Shown here: piece after piece, positions 45,602 to 55,680 of the stretch
How the letters are laid out: the number at the start of each line of letters is the position of its first letter
How positions within the stretch are numbered: position 1 is the stretch's first letter
Source of the DNA: Albugo candida
Lineage: Eukaryota; Oomycota; Peronosporomycetes; Albuginales; Albuginaceae
Assembly (NCBI GenBank): GCA_905220665.1
Contig: CAJNAR010000146.1
Coordinates: forward strand, 1-64,000
Reading direction: 5' to 3'
Length of the DNA stretch: 64,000 nt
The notes under the pieces: generated by a model
Database searches by the model: none
The model's input: only the letters and a program-made list of their open reading frames with translations
Told to the model about the DNA's origin: nothing
Position numbers and translations under genes: made by a program

Positions 45602-46330
45602 ATGGCACTAGATTGGCACCCCGCACACATATTGCTCCAGCTGAAGGAAATCCCTGACGTTCCTGATGCCGTGGATTGTGCGTACGATGAAGAAGCTGTC
45701 GCATTATATAGTAATGTGATGAAAGCGGTGCGAAGATTCTTCTCAAAAGATATACTCAAGTACGAAGATTTTAAAATCAATTCACGTCTGGTCGGAAATA
45801 ATTTCATGGAAGCTCACGAATATGTTGACTATCTTGCAAAGGCATTTGGAGGATTGCGTATGCTACTGCTGATACCTTGCTTGATAATGATACAACCAGA
45901 TCCCATCAAGAGAACTCTTCTTTTAACCGCAGCCCGCTTGTATCGCACACGTAATTTGGCAAGTTTGAAACAGCGCTGCCATGCGGAATCTCAATCAGAA
46001 AAGCAGAATTTGAGCGCCGTGGAAAATAATCTACGAAGTCAGCATTCTTTCGCATTGGAGAATGAGCAATCGAATGCTACACCTACAGACATAACACTGG
46101 TTCTATCTCAGTCAGATGCGAGAAATGTTTCGAATAAGTCAGTAGCATGTGATGTCGAGTCGCATAAAAAAGTGCAAATGGAAGACCAATTGATGAGTAA
46201 ACATGTGAAAATGAACACAGTTCCGACTTCAATTATAGAGCGTCAAGCTAACCCTCCACCGCCGAGAAATTTGTTCCAACTGGCTTCTGACTCCAACTCA
46301 GACTCAGACTCAGACTTTGGATCACCGTGA
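45602..46330 (+). CDS. Protein with ZNF598/Hel2-like C-terminal segment (tentative)
   Basis: A 242-residue open frame. Residues 25-105 (YSNVMKAVRRFFSKDILKYE, MEAHEYVDYLAKAFGG, IPCLIMIQPDPIKRTLLLTA) resemble the C-terminal helical module of RING-type ZNF598/Hel2 proteins, which sense collided ribosomes. The rest is polar and ends with a Ser-Asp run from a tcagac microsatellite (46290-46315). No RING or zinc fingers are seen in this frame; they might lie in upstream exons in the unresolved 44.1-45.6 kb stretch, so this may be only the last exon. The family call is weak. The stop lies 13 bp before the next gene's ATG. Confidence 0.45.
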   Translation: MALDWHPAHILLQLKEIPDVPDAVDCAYDEEAVALYSNVMKAVRRFFSKDILKYEDFKINSRLVGNNFMEAHEYVDYLAKAFGGLRMLLLIPCLIMIQPDPIKRTLLLTAARLYRTRNLASLKQRCHAESQSEKQNLSAVENNLRSQHSFALENEQSNATPTDITLVLSQSDARNVSNKSVACDVESHKKVQMEDQLMSKHVKMNTVPTSIIERQANPPPPRNLFQLASDSNSDSDSDFGSP

Positions 46331-46343
46331 GATCGCATCCAGG

Positions 46344-47062
46344 ATGACTTCCGTATATTCCGTTGATGAAGCGCTTGTCCAAGGCTTCCTTACTGTAGAA
46401 ATAAAAAATAATAAAGAAGTCATTGAACCAGAGAACGGGAAATTTCATACGGTAGGACGTGTTATCCTTTTTCTATCTCGTAAATACCTATTTTGACGAT
46501 TACATCACAGGAATACATAGTGCACAGCACATGGAAACAGCAGAATGGTTACACAGTAGTAAGACATATGTAATCGGAAAAAATTTGGTCGACTATATGA
46601 GCGTCTATTTAGGATTGGGAAGTCAGTCGCCGTTATCGTGAATTCTGCGCTATCGATATTTTAGTACCGTGACCGTCAAATACACTCCTGGATATATCTA
46701 ATCAGCTACACTTCCATCTAGCTGCGTGAAAAGCATCCATCACATGCGCCACTGTTTCCAATTCTCCCGAGTAAAACATTATTTGGGTCATCTCTATCGA
46801 CGGATTTGATCGACAAGCGACAACGCGATCTCGGTATCTATATTGTATCCATGCTGAAAAGCACACCGCTAGTGAGTTTTCTCGAATGTCCCTTTCATGT
46901 TTAAGGTTTTGCTAACACGCATTCAAGCTTGTACAAGATGAGATAATCGATTCATTTTTGGAGATTCGAAGACATATACTTCAAGATGCGCGACAAAGGC
47001 AGCTAATAAAGCCAATCAAAACGGGTGTTAATGAAGTAAACACTGGATTATTTGGGGTGTGA
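46344..47062 (+). CDS. Small PX-domain (sorting-nexin-like) protein, five exons
   Basis: Joining five phase-0 exons (46344-46451, 46511-46558, 46613-46663, 46722-46871, 46928-47062) across introns of 59, 54, 58 and 56 bp gives 163 residues. The product is a stand-alone PX domain: EYIVHSTWKQQNGYTV, then WEVSRRYREFCA (the RRYxEF lipid-binding motif), then PLFPILPSKTLFGSSLS (the proline/lysine loop), TDLIDKRQRDLGIYIVSML and a C-terminal helix. PX domains bind phosphatidylinositol 3-phosphate on endosomes. Every splice keeps the frame and restores family motifs, so the model is strong although no single frame exceeds ~60 codons. It starts 13 bp after the previous stop, so it may be transcribed from within or just after its neighbour. 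Confidence 0.87.
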
Positions 47063-47131
47063 CGGTGTGTATAAAATGACAACAGCGCTCAGTAAAATCA
47101 TGTATTTTACGAACAGCTCAAATAATTCTAA

Positions 47132-47515
47132 ATGAATCAAAATTTCACGTGCATACGGCATCAATCAGTCAAGAGTGAACACGACGAACCGGCGAACGTT
47201 CACAAGTGCTCATCTTCGGCTCATGTAAAGCGCAAAAGTATAAAAATAATTGAATACATAGGACCTGAGGTGGTCCACATTGGCGGCAATTATCTGCAAG
47301 TTCAAATCAGACAGGGATACTAAGCAGTGCCATGATTTAGCCTTACACCATTGTTGACTGCACAGCAGAAAATACATACGGCCGAAGAAATCAGATCTCG
47401 GAAGGGTGCTCGATTTATCAGCTATCGAAGTCGTTTGTATGTTCCGTACTCGTGTCAGTGTAATGAGCAAGCACGTCTAGTAACAGAAAAAAGACTTGTA
47501 CACTCATTGCATTAA
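47132..47515 (+). CDS. Small basic hypothetical protein, two exons
   Basis: Exons 47132-47299 and 47366-47515 join over a 66-bp GT-AG intron (branch-like ccttacac) to 105 residues, basic and Ser/Arg/Lys-rich. Features are KRKSIKIIEYIGPEVVHIGG and, after the splice, KIHTAEEIRSRKGARFISYR and YVPYSCQCNEQARL. A CxC pair near the C-terminus stands out. I recognise no family. Support is the long open second exon and in-frame splice; unspliced reading stops within the intron after three further codons. Confidence 0.55.
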
Positions 47516-47654
47516 ACATTCGTGTCAATCATCAAAGCAGATACGCCTTCTTATTGTGACGTTTGAATAAGTGCTTCTTACGATATGTACGAAAAAGTAT
47601 GAATTTATCTATACAATATGCTAGTTCTATTTACTTGCAACAGAGCAAACATTG

Positions 47655-50600
47655 TTACTGAAAAAGCTCAGCGGGATACAAACTCGGTTCTAGCTCTTCT
47701 TCAGCAAGAAAGCGTAGTGGGAACTGCACAATGTTACCCTGTATATGTGATAACTGATTCAAAGTCTTCTTAATGTCGATTGAGTGCGCCTTATCAGCAC
47801 CGACTTGACCAATTCGCGGTGATGTGTGCTCAATATCTGAGCTTGACGTTGACACTAAAGGAATAATCGGAACATCGTGTTGACTCGTGCTGAGATTTTT
47901 CGGCACTTTGATATTGCTTCCCGAAACTTCAACCACTCTAGCTGTTATCGTATCAGACTGGATAACTTCATCTTTTCCCACGGACGAACTTATTTGAGAT
48001 GAATCCATTTGATTCGAATTCGTCCCTTCTTGTTTTGCAGATTTGATTTGGCTGGATTTCGATATATTTTCGGTAGGAATACACGCGAAAACGCTCTCGT
48101 AGATCTGCGAATTCATCTTTGCGTGTTTCTGTATTCTGATCCAAGTTTGTTTCCGTACTGGATCCATGTAGTCTTCATAATGCCGTGTCCCAGCGACAAT
48201 TCCAAAATGTTCTTCGAAAAGCTTCATACGAAAAGAATGGCAGAACTTACCCACGGATATAGTGCCATCCGCTATTTTGATATTCTCATCATATTCCGTG
48301 TCCTCAATCGTTACTGCAATCTCAGAGTCACGGTCACCACGCAAGCTTCGTTCATTGATATTTGCCGATCCAATTATACATTGACGATCATCCACGATCA
48401 TCATCTTGTTATGAATATATATTTGTTCAGTGTGTAGCCGCTCCTGTTGACAATGATATTTTCGAAGTCCATAGAAGGTGATGTACTCGAACGGATCGTC
48501 TAGTTCTTGTGACAAAATATGATAAATTGAATTCTTCCCTCGGCTGATACTACGATATTGCCAATACATAACGCCCCGCAAACTATAAGCTTCTTTTTCT
48601 TGCGGCTGACCTGGAAATGCAGGAAGAAGTGGCATGAGTATCATCACACAAAACTTCTCGCGATTGGCCGCCGCACGCCGAATGCGCTCAACCAGAGCAC
48701 CGGCAATTCGATTGGAGCAGGACGGATCACCTTCGACCCCCGACACAAAAAACTGATTCTCAATATAAATGAAATGTCTGGCTGATGAGATAAGACGAAT
48801 GTAAGCGTTTTGTATGCTTTTCTCGGTTGCACAGCCACCAGACCAAAATGATAAGCTCCGTACAATTTGACACACGCATGGGTAACCCTTTTGATTGATC
48901 ATTTCGTCGTGGCTGATTGTGTGTGCACCGGTGGTGTTGTCTACAAGATCAGACGATGTCTTCTTTGTCACTTGTATTTCTTTGCATCTTTCTTCCAACT
49001 TTTGACCATCTATAGCTTCATTTATCGAGCAATATGCACTTCTCTGATGTTTCGTAGACTCCAGGTCTTTTCTCGGGACTAGGTGGTTCAACTTCTCTGT
49101 CTTGTGTCTTGTTGTCACCGCAAAGTTCCACCGGAGTATGAAATGACGAGCTACATCACGTGCTGGATGACCCTCAAGACGACAATGGCAGTCATGCCAA
49201 GGCATTCTTGGATACAATGAACGATCCATTAGATCCACATCTGGCTGATCAACATAAACGAAGTCTTTGATACGTGGGTTGGAATAATCCTTTCCATCAA
49301 AGTTGGTCTCGCTCGATTTCTCGTCAAACAATCTGTGTTCAGTAGTATCCCATCTTCCAAAACACAAGTCCAGTCCACCAACGAAAGCCACATTTTGATC
49401 GATACAGACGATTTTTTCATGATGCGACCAAAGCCCGAACTCTTTCATTGAGAAATCGGGGTCTCTCAAGACTTGCACATTTGGATGCAAGCAGCTGAAT
49501 ATACCTTTTGAGTACAAACTATTGAGAGGTAAGGCCATTGCGACTTCTTTATACATGAGGATATACACCTACAGATAGAGTGATTCACAAACAAAAGAGT
49601 TTCATTACAACAATGCTGACCTTGACACCTTCTTCGGCCTTTCGTTTAAGTATCAAGTCTAATCTTGTGTGTGGATATTTCACACTCGGACGCAGTAAAT
49701 GGATGCTGGGACATATCCACCATCCGTGGATAAATATTTCCTCCGTCGCGGAACACACACCGTGGTAGATCGCTGCATATGTATCCTCTCCATCGATGTA
49801 CCACTTGGCAAATGAATTTCCATTTCGTGGATAACGAGTAATCGCAAACGAATCATCACGATGAAACTGTGTCCAGGGACTTTGAGTCGTAACATCTCGT
49901 ATCTTTGCGGCCCAATCGAAGATTACTCGATTTGATTTTGCTTCAAGTTCCAAGCGATACGATGAATTGAATATGAGTATTTCGTTGTCTTCATCCAGGG
50001 ATTTGTGATTATTTCCGAAGTGGAAATGGGGATCAAATAAAAATGTTCCATGCGCGGATTCGTCCTATTCAGATGATGATAAGTTGGATGTGAAGCTGCT
50101 TTTATGATCATTCAGAGAATCATACCTCTGGTGACAAATAAATTGCGATGGAAGATTGTCTTAATACTACCCAGCACCGCTTTTTGGCGATCATATTGTG
50201 AAGTGGTTTCAAAACACACAAGCAACTCAAAAGTGAGTTATCCACGTTAGTGAGGGTATGATGTTTGGAAAAGAAATTCTGACAAAGTATCAAACGAACA
50301 CGTAGCCAGCCTTCTTTTATGGAAGTTTTTCCATCAACCTTATGAAAGGTAGTTTTGCTTACTTGTAGGAATTTGTTTACAACGGGAGAATGCAGAAATG
50401 TAGGAACTCGTACAACTGAATTGAGGTACACTTCGATGAACTTTGTGCTGGCAGATTCCACCCACGTGCTTGAATTAGAAATCAAAAGCTTCCCGAGTTG
50501 CGGAAAACGCTTGGTTATATCATCTCGATAGCTGTCAGAATCGTTTGATTGGTTGCTGAGCGTGGAAATCGACCGAATGTAATGTGGTTTTCGTTTGCTT

Positions 50601-50902
50601 TGGAACCATAGACTGTAGATAGCTGCTTTAGAAATCTGGATCTGCCATTCATAGTCCTTGTATTGTATCAATAACGTGTATTCGACATGACTATGGGACC
50701 AGGACCGCATGATGCGGGCATTGATCACTTTGATGGTTGGAGCTTCTTCAAAGACTTGCATCTCAAATTTATCATTAGCGTGAGCAAACGAAAGAGAAAA
50801 TGATAGATTGGATATCAACGAGTTTTTTCGTGATACAATATCATTTGTTCTTGATTGCAATTTATCTAAACATCGCGGTGCAGAGTTTCGTGCTTCTTCC
50901 AT
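47655..50902 (-). CDS. PX-PH-type phospholipase D
   Basis: Three exons on the minus strand (50902-50126, 50064-49621, 49568-47655; introns 61 and 52 bp) give 1044 residues. The start is fixed by a TGA immediately upstream. A PX-like region (~90-190) and a PH-like region (~200-300, VVLRQSSIAIYLSPE) precede two HKD catalytic motifs: HHEKIVCIDQNVAFVGGLD (about residue 456) and IYIHNKMMIVDDRQCIIGSA. Also seen are IENQFF and GLWSHHEK. PLD hydrolyses phosphatidylcholine to phosphatidic acid; PX-PH-PLDs are PIP2-regulated membrane enzymes. The last ~150 residues are Ser/Thr-rich and unconserved. Exon 1 overlaps an antisense open frame that I consider spurious. Confidence 0.93.
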
Positions 50903-51010
50903 TCAGTCCGAATTATCGTCTGACTCTATTAGACTTGGTCAATGTATGCTCTATACATCATTGTGGCTTGATGGTACATTGTACCAGTTTTTGACATCAT
51001 TGCATGAAAA

Positions 51011-51461
51011 ATGTATCATGATATAAAGCCCAAATGGCGAGGGATATATGCTTTTGATGATGAAGAAACACCAGAATGGAGAAAAGCTCTGTTTTTGGGC
51101 TTTGGTAATGAGAGTGATGGATCGATACCGAAATTTGCGACCAAATTAGAATGCAAGAAATTCGTCAGAACAGTTTGTTGGCGCGGCTCAAATCCTGATT
51201 ATCCCGATTTGCAGCATATCGTTTCTACTCTTGTAGATTGGAATCAGGTGTGATCTCTGTTTTATTTTTATTCGTTATGTTTTCATTATTTTCTTTTAGA
51301 TAGAGTCCATTTTGATCAGTAAAATGGAAGAATATGATCGATTGTACCCATTTCTCCCTCCGCGAGCTAATCAGAATTCAGAAAAACTCAACACAAAAGA
51401 CCAAATCATCAAACGACTTGATTTGCCATTCCACAAATTGGTATTAAAATCAGCTGCTTAA
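51011..51461 (+). CDS. Hypothetical protein, two exons
   Basis: Exons 51011-51247 and 51300-51461 (52-bp intron, pyrimidine-rich end) encode 132 residues: YHDIKPKWRGIYAFDDEETP, WRKALFLGFGNESDG, CKKFVRTVCWRGSNPDYPDL, then ISKMEEYDRLYPFLPPRA and a short tail. Family not recognised; the mix of W/Y/F and acidic residues is typical of a folded domain. The true N-terminus may lie further upstream, since there is room only back to the PLD start at 50902. If complete, it would be divergently transcribed from PLD across ~108 bp. Confidence 0.6.
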
Positions 51462-51563
51462 TGTCTATATGATGTAAAGTAAAAGAGTGTCTAGATAACT
51501 CGAGAGTCAAGCATTAACACTCTCAAGCACGCATATGAACATACCCGATATGGTATATTCGTC

Positions 51564-53409
51564 ATGATTCGACGAAGCAAAGTCGTTCTGTTTGTACCTT
51601 TCACCAACAAAGCAAGTGTTGTTGTCATGTTGGTTGGTTTGCTCATTACTCATAGCACTCGTTTATCATAGAATCGTGGTCACTACAAAGAGACGAGTAA
51701 ACATAGCGCTACTACCAACCACAGCCAGGGTACTAAACAAGAATCTCGTATCGAAGATCCTGATTAACACTTTTTTGTAGCTTCAAAATACCAGCAAAAG
51801 CAAAATAGCACGGATGAAGAACAGTTTGTACATGATCGGTGCATTATTCAATTACGCGACATGTACTCGGTCACACTTCTGCTACTGCTGTTTCTCATGA
51901 ATTCGTCGTCAGGCTTGAGGATAGCTGCAAGCATCGCGATATTCCAGATTGCGAATTTTTGATCAATAAAGAAGATGCTCCAATTCTAAAGGTTTGATTG
52001 TTCTTATAATATCTGAATGGTCAGTAAACAATCGATCGCAGGTTGATCCAGAGGAGTCAATAGTCAATGATAAGCAACCTGAACTGAACATTCGGTCATC
52101 GACACGACTTCAATATCAAAGCTATGCTCCAGTAATGAGTGTCCGTACATCTGAGAGGTTGATTCATTTCATAAACTGTCTTTCCTGATTCATACTGATG
52201 TTTCATACTATGCAGCCATGCAGATATTCCATTTCCAAGCTCACTTGATTGGGAAAGCGCAACTGGACTGTACTTTCCTCAAACATTCTTCCATTCTCAC
52301 TGTGATGCTTGTGCATGTGGAAAGAGTAATATTTGCGAGAGCAATTGGGAATGTTATTGCTCTGGAGACACAATAAGTAAAAAACATGGACTTCAGGTGT
52401 GATATTCTCTTCAAATCAGACCTTCTCTGATCAATTTATCGTTCAGGGAAATTATGACGAATCAAGTCATTATGGTTTTGCAGAAAATTTGGTGTCGTGG
52501 GATGTGAAACAAAATACGACTCTCTTTTTAGGTGAAGTTCTGATGAGCGACACCAATGCGGAGACAAATCCTTGTTCACAAATATTAAATCTCAGGGATC
52601 ATTGGAAGGAAATACCAGATTATAACGGTCAAGTGTCCGGAGATGGTGTCCCATTTCTTGATGCACAATTATTATCTCACAGTGGCACAGAAACGTTAGA
52701 GTCAAACTTTAAGATTCAGAAATTCAAGTACATTCTCCATGTTGAAGGTTACTCGGCTATAAGCTATGCAACTCTACTGCAATCGGATTGTGTGATTCTG
52801 AAAGCCGCGTCATCTTTTATCGTCAGAGAACTATGGTATTTTCCATTACTGCATCCATTTGAAGACCATGTTCCCATCCGATCTGATTTATCAGATCTCG
52901 CGGAGAAGATACACTGGTGTCGAGACAATGATGAAAAATGCCGCGATATTGCAGCATGTGCCCGCCAAGCGTACAAAAATTGTATCTCAAAAAGCACTAT
53001 TCATGATTATCTTGAGCTAACATGCACAGCTATTGCCAAGCGATTTACACCAGCTCCAAAATGGTATAATCGGCCACAAAAATTCATTTCGAAGCCTCAG
53101 TATGCACCTCACGGCACATTTTGCGTGGTAGGACAAAATCCAAAATACTGCAAACGTTGCTTGGAGCTCAAGGAAGAAGGAACAAGTCGACATGCAGCAG
53201 AGTTGCGAAAGGATATGACGAAGGGGAGTTACCACGTCAGGGACAAGCGAAAGCACAAGAGAGGAAATACAAATCATCAGAATAAAATGAAACAGAGTCT
53301 CGACCGTGGACATTCGATAGAGCACGCAAATTCTGAACATAACCAAATACAACAATGTCGTCGCTGTCGACGCTTAAAGACAGTTTGCAGCTGCAGAGAT
53401 CGACGTTAA
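51564..53409 (+). CDS. GT90/CAP10-like glycosyltransferase, multi-exon
   Basis: Exons after the 5' end: ...-51729, 51781-51862, 51913-51991, 52042-52157, 52216-52396, 52447-53409, with introns of 50-58 bp. The spliced product contains KHRDIPDCEFLINKEDAPIL and SYAPVMSV with HADIPFPS, then KYILHVEGYSAISYATLLQ, SDCVILKA, ELWYFPLL, HVPIRSDLSDLAEKIHWCRD and ND-KCRDIA, which are hallmarks of CAP10/POGLUT (GT90) enzymes that act on secreted proteins or capsule glycans in the secretory pathway. A hydrophobic N-terminal stretch near 51620-51670 could be a signal anchor. The first exon is uncertain: starting at ATG 51564 needs a 39-bp intron (51633-51671). The C-terminal ~100 residues are basic and Cys-containing (CRRCRRLKTVCSC), unlike the family. 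Confidence 0.82.
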
Positions 53410-53635
53410 AGATACAAAGAATGGATACAAATGATATTGTTGATGTGTTGCTGTTCAAAACGTATACAAAAGGTGTCCGTCAAAGCTTGATGGATAGATA
53501 AAAGCAAGATACCCAATTATCTGATGTATGATGCACAACCATTCTAGTACCCATCCGCATCATCACTTGAATGCACCAGTCTCATTAAAGTGATAGAAGA
53601 CCCCTCCTCCACATCCTGTATTATTGGAGCAGTAC

Positions 53636-55612
53636 TCAGACCTCGATGGTTGAGTTACTTTGCAGACTGCATCGTGATGTATCTTCCATGCTGACTTCAA
53701 GCAACTTTTCAAGCTGTAAATTTTTGCTGTGTCCTTGAGTAATTCCTTGTGAAGAGATTCGTATGCTGCAGTATATGATACTTGCCCACTCCATACACTC
53801 TTCTTGATTTGATGCCTGTAGCACCAACTTATCATTTGGAGATCGGACAATCACAATACAATGCTGACGATCCGGTACATTGATCAGATTCATGTAGCAT
53901 CCATACAATGTAAAAGCCTTGCGTGGTTTAAGAGCGCTGACATCCATGCTCGAATCGCGATTAGCTTTCTGAGTTTTCTTGTAGTATCGAATTTCCCCAT
54001 TTGAGACCACGATCACACGCTCTTTCCAATTCTCCAATCCTGAGCGCGATTTCTTGATCATTGATCCCATCTTGAATGGAGGGGCTATGAAGTACAGCGT
54101 CAATGGGAAGTGAGAGGTCTGCAGTAAATCCCTGGATTCTACATACGTAAATGATAAAATATTTTTGTCATTCACACCCACTAGTTGACTACCGATTGGT
54201 ATACTTTTTCCAGGACAAGCTGTTACCACTACTGCTTCTGTTTTCCGTTCCATGACTATATCGATCTCACTTGATTTGCTGTATGTGGCATAAAAACTAA
54301 TCATTGGAATCTCTTCTGCACGTTTGACCACTAGAGCAAATCCTGTTGGTTCTTCAATAGTTTTTTGCCTTCCAAACCCACATTGTGCTCGTTGCAACGC
54401 TTCTATCCATTCATGCATTTCAGTCTCCGTTTCAGCATTCAAATGCAATTCTTTTGTGTGGCTCATATTACTTATCACAAAATAATTCTTTCTTCCATCT
54501 GGACAGCATGTCATACCAGGACTCACAACAGTTCCATTTAAAGCTATAGCACCTCTCATAAGCTTTCTGTTTTCTGTAAAATACTGCAGTTGGCCATTTT
54601 CAACCCGAAAAAAGCGTTTCTTCCAATTCTTTTTCAGATGACCGCGTTTCCATAAGAAACCATCTCTTCGTATCAATTCATCAGATTGGTGGAGGTTTTG
54701 CCAATGATGGGGAGTGTCTTTATCTCGGATAAGATAAGGAACTGTATTTCGTGATAGGTCGATTTGTTCCAGTGTACCAACACCAACGGATTTTAAGCCC
54801 GCAATCCATTGATTCATTACCTTTCTCGACGGAGTAGAGAACAAGGTTGCTCGAACTGAGGTCGAAAGTAAAAACACATGTCTTTTTTCAGTCAAATTCA
54901 ATTGAACAGAGACTTGTGCACCTGAATCATGGCCAACATTGAGCGTTCCTTTGAGCTTCTTCATCCCTTCATCAACGTAGAAAGACAAAACTCCATCATC
55001 TCGGAGTACAAAATATTGCCAATTCCATGCTTTCAACTGTTGACCGCATTTTTCCATCCAACCTTTCATGACAGTACACATATCATATTCGCGAGCTGTA
55101 TGTATCTGTGCAATAACAGAATCCGACATTGAGGATCTCAGATCATCTAAAGAAAGATTATCATCTGCACTAGAGGTATTTAAAGTGTCTTGTGATATAT
55201 GGGGAGGTAATTTTCCATGATCAATGAGTGATTTGACAGTCAAATTACTGCATTCTTCATCGGTTTGATAACGTGAACGTCGTACAGAATCGGAATCTAT
55301 TATATCCTGGTGGTGTAGCCATTGAACCCTTTCTATACTGTCGATATATCTCTTTCGTTGCTTCTTCTTCATCTCATCTGCGTTTACACTCGTAGAGGTG
55401 GTATTGGATGGATCACTTACAGTTGAATGAAAATCATCAAGATCTATGTCATCCCTCGATACAAAAGAGCTACTGATAATCGAAGAATTACATCTTCTTC
55501 TAGTATTTGTGCTTGTTGAAGGCTGTACTTGTCGTTGAATGCCCGTGTTTTGCTGTGTATTCGCAGTCGAACGAAACCAGCTTTTAATCGTCATCAATAC
55601 GTATTCAGACAC
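53636..55612 (-). CDS. Triple PH-domain protein with central PDZ-like segment
   Basis: 658 residues, single exon. PH1 is ~181-277 (MKGWMEKCGQQLKAWNWQYF ... NQWIAGL), PH2 ~316-408 (RDGFLWKRGHLKKNWKKRFF ... MHEWIEALQ), a PDZ-like fold ~440-510 (GKSIPIGSQLVGVNDKNI) and PH3 ~514-625 (ENWKERVIVV ... MEWASII). The basic K/R cluster in PH2 is of the phosphoinositide-binding type. The N-terminal 170 residues are Ser/Asp-rich and probably disordered. Proteins with several PH domains separated by PDZ-like inserts are common in oomycetes (family knowledge, not specific). Likely a membrane adaptor; no catalytic domain is visible. Its start is 69 bp from the downstream end of the acid phosphatase gene on the same strand. 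Confidence 0.88.
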   Translation of the reverse strand: MSEYVLMTIKSWFRSTANTQQNTGIQRQVQPSTSTNTRRRCNSSIISSSFVSRDDIDLDDFHSTVSDPSNTTSTSVNADEMKKKQRKRYIDSIERVQWLHHQDIIDSDSVRRSRYQTDEECSNLTVKSLIDHGKLPPHISQDTLNTSSADDNLSLDDLRSSMSDSVIAQIHTAREYDMCTVMKGWMEKCGQQLKAWNWQYFVLRDDGVLSFYVDEGMKKLKGTLNVGHDSGAQVSVQLNLTEKRHVFLLSTSVRATLFSTPSRKVMNQWIAGLKSVGVGTLEQIDLSRNTVPYLIRDKDTPHHWQNLHQSDELIRRDGFLWKRGHLKKNWKKRFFRVENGQLQYFTENRKLMRGAIALNGTVVSPGMTCCPDGRKNYFVISNMSHTKELHLNAETETEMHEWIEALQRAQCGFGRQKTIEEPTGFALVVKRAEEIPMISFYATYSKSSEIDIVMERKTEAVVVTACPGKSIPIGSQLVGVNDKNILSFTYVESRDLLQTSHFPLTLYFIAPPFKMGSMIKKSRSGLENWKERVIVVSNGEIRYYKKTQKANRDSSMDVSALKPRKAFTLYGCYMNLINVPDRQHCIVIVRSPNDKLVLQASNQEECMEWASIIYCSIRISSQGITQGHSKNLQLEKLLEVSMEDTSRCSLQSNSTIEV

Positions 55613-55680
55613 CAGCTTATTACAAACTGATAGAAATTCATCTGCATTACGCCTGACAAGATATTAATACATACAGGATC

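Noticed and set aside
46290..46315. tcagac microsatellite as a regulatory repeat
   Set aside because: It is short, in frame and encodes a Ser-Asp run in the end of the open frame; simple slippage is enough to explain it.
48009..48437. Plus-strand frame of 142 codons inside PLD
   Set aside because: Antisense to the PLD catalytic exon; no independent support.
50800..51026. Plus-strand frames of 64-72 codons overlapping the PLD start
   Set aside because: They are antisense to PLD exon 1, have no recognisable motif and do not join in frame to the 51011 gene.
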